Source of the DNA: Hyphomonadaceae bacterium
Lineage (GTDB): Bacteria > Pseudomonadota > Alphaproteobacteria > Caulobacterales > Hyphomonadaceae
Assembly: GCA_024742355.1 (NCBI GenBank)
Contig: JANSYM010000006.1
Coordinates: 1-64,000, forward strand
Reading direction: 5' to 3'
DNA length: 64,000 nt
Numbering within the stretch: the stretch's first letter is position 1; the number at the start of each line of letters is the position of its first letter. This document shows positions 63,448 to 64,000 of the stretch, in pieces. The notes under the pieces were generated by a model that saw only the letters and a program-made list of their open reading frames with translations, searched no databases and was not told the origin of the DNA. The position numbers and the translations under genes are program-made.

Positions 63448-63954
63448 TTACGCTTCGCCTGCCGTTTCGAACAAGGCCGCTTCCAGCGCTTCGCGTGGGG
63501 TCTTGCCGGCCCAGATGACGAAATTGAAGGCCGGAACGAACATGTTCACAGCATCCAGCCCAGCGGCCAGAACCGCACGAATTTCGCCCACTTCCGGTTC
63601 AACCCGGTCCAGCATTGGCAAGGCATGGCGGAAGATGATCACGGCTTCGTCGGCCCAATAATCGAAGTGTCCGAGCCACAGGCGCTCATTCGCCATCATC
63701 ACCAGTTCGGCAATTGCGGCGCGGCGCGAGTCGGTTGGTTTGACGTCGAGCGTGATCGAAAAGTGCATGGCAGGTGGTTCGTTACGGTGCGCAAACATGC
63801 CGCCCATATCGCCCCATTTTGACGCGGTGATGCACTGAATCGTGTCATCTTCTTCGTCACGCTGAAAATCCCACCCCGCCTCAGTCAGGCAGCTTTCGAC
63901 AAGCTCAAGCGCGTCGCTCTCAATTGTCTGGGAACGGTCTAAGGATAGGCTCAT
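63448..63954 (-). CDS. YbjN domain protein
   Basis: A 168-residue protein with a single YbjN-type sensory-transduction-regulator domain (about 20-150; WDFQRDEEDDTIQCI, MHFSITLDVKPTDSRRAAIAELVMMANERLWLGHFDYW). YbjN in E. coli acts as a multicopy suppressor linked to envelope stress; its mode of action is unclear. GGGGGAG before the ATG at 63954 decides the start over one seven codons upstream. First gene of the operon running to the TetR/COQ9-like gene. Confidence 0.88.
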   Translation of the reverse strand: MSLSLDRSQTIESDALELVESCLTEAGWDFQRDEEDDTIQCITASKWGDMGGMFAHRNEPPAMHFSITLDVKPTDSRRAAIAELVMMANERLWLGHFDYWADEAVIIFRHALPMLDRVEPEVGEIRAVLAAGLDAVNMFVPAFNFVIWAGKTPREALEAALFETAGEA

Positions 63955-64000
63955 GGGCTCCCCCTTCCGAATCATTCAGGCCTTCTTGCCTTGGGGTCAG

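Overview
The window looks like a chromosomal segment of a dimorphic, prosthecate-type alphaproteobacterium (Caulobacterales/Maricaulales; my best guess is the Hyphomonadaceae/Maricaulaceae side). The main reason is a DivL-type cell-cycle kinase with tyrosine at the phospho-acceptor position, preceded by a perfect CtrA box. Alphaproteobacterial gene sets such as sdhCDAB, the cobS/cobT pair, a TIGR02302 protein next to lysA, and DUF1674/SDHAF4 agree with this. The DNA is GC-rich with dense coding, and I see no prophage, transposase, CRISPR array or clear genomic island.

Layout. Positions 1-830 hold the 5' end of a 16S rRNA gene (minus strand) and an unusually elaborate upstream region with three tandem promoters and a duplicated leader block. 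Positions 830-5000 carry a CBS-domain protein, a tiny membrane peptide behind a textbook sigma-54 promoter, dodecin, divL with its CtrA box, and a DUF2853 protein. Positions 5.2-7.6 kb carry an EF-hand protein, an ArsR/SRPBCC/DUF4287 operon with a perfect operator palindrome, and SDHAF4. Positions 7.7-17.1 kb are a plus-strand run: htpX, rsmB, a glycine-zipper lipoprotein, rpe, a heparinase-like gene, a FlaA1/CapD-like sugar dehydratase, purH and ybgC. Positions 18.1-21.2 kb hold a GT4 glycosyltransferase and asparagine synthase, probably acting on surface polysaccharide. Positions 21.5-22.2 kb hold hsp20 with a heat-shock promoter and a ROSE-like RNA thermometer.

Positions 23.1-28.7 kb hold the minus-strand set argH, lptM-like, lysA and TIGR02302, with tlpA divergent from argH. 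Positions 29.3-39.6 kb hold a TauE permease, a phytase-like lipoprotein, cobS and cobT separated by a GT87 gene, a hydrolase, a crotonase, an amidohydrolase and rpmB. Positions 39.8-45.2 kb hold a DUF3108 protein, exonuclease III and the complete sdhCDAB operon. Positions 45.2-56.0 kb hold peptidases (DUF885, gamma-glutamyltransferase, P1 family), an MFS permease, phosphomannomutase, a di-heme peroxidase and a GT2 enzyme. From 56.0 kb to the end come tRNA-Arg(ACG), a cupin gene behind several perfect palindromes, ilvE, a MarR/OmpR/GST/histidine kinase signalling run, and proC with its neighbours.

Most genes are housekeeping. The best leads are regulatory DNA and RNA: the sigma-54 small-peptide unit (1403-1681), the hsp20 thermometer (21976-22024), the rRNA promoter duplication (514-746), the CtrA box at divL, the ArsR operator over its own start codon, and the palindrome cluster at 56192-56255. 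I did not find a clear new multi-gene defence or mobile system.
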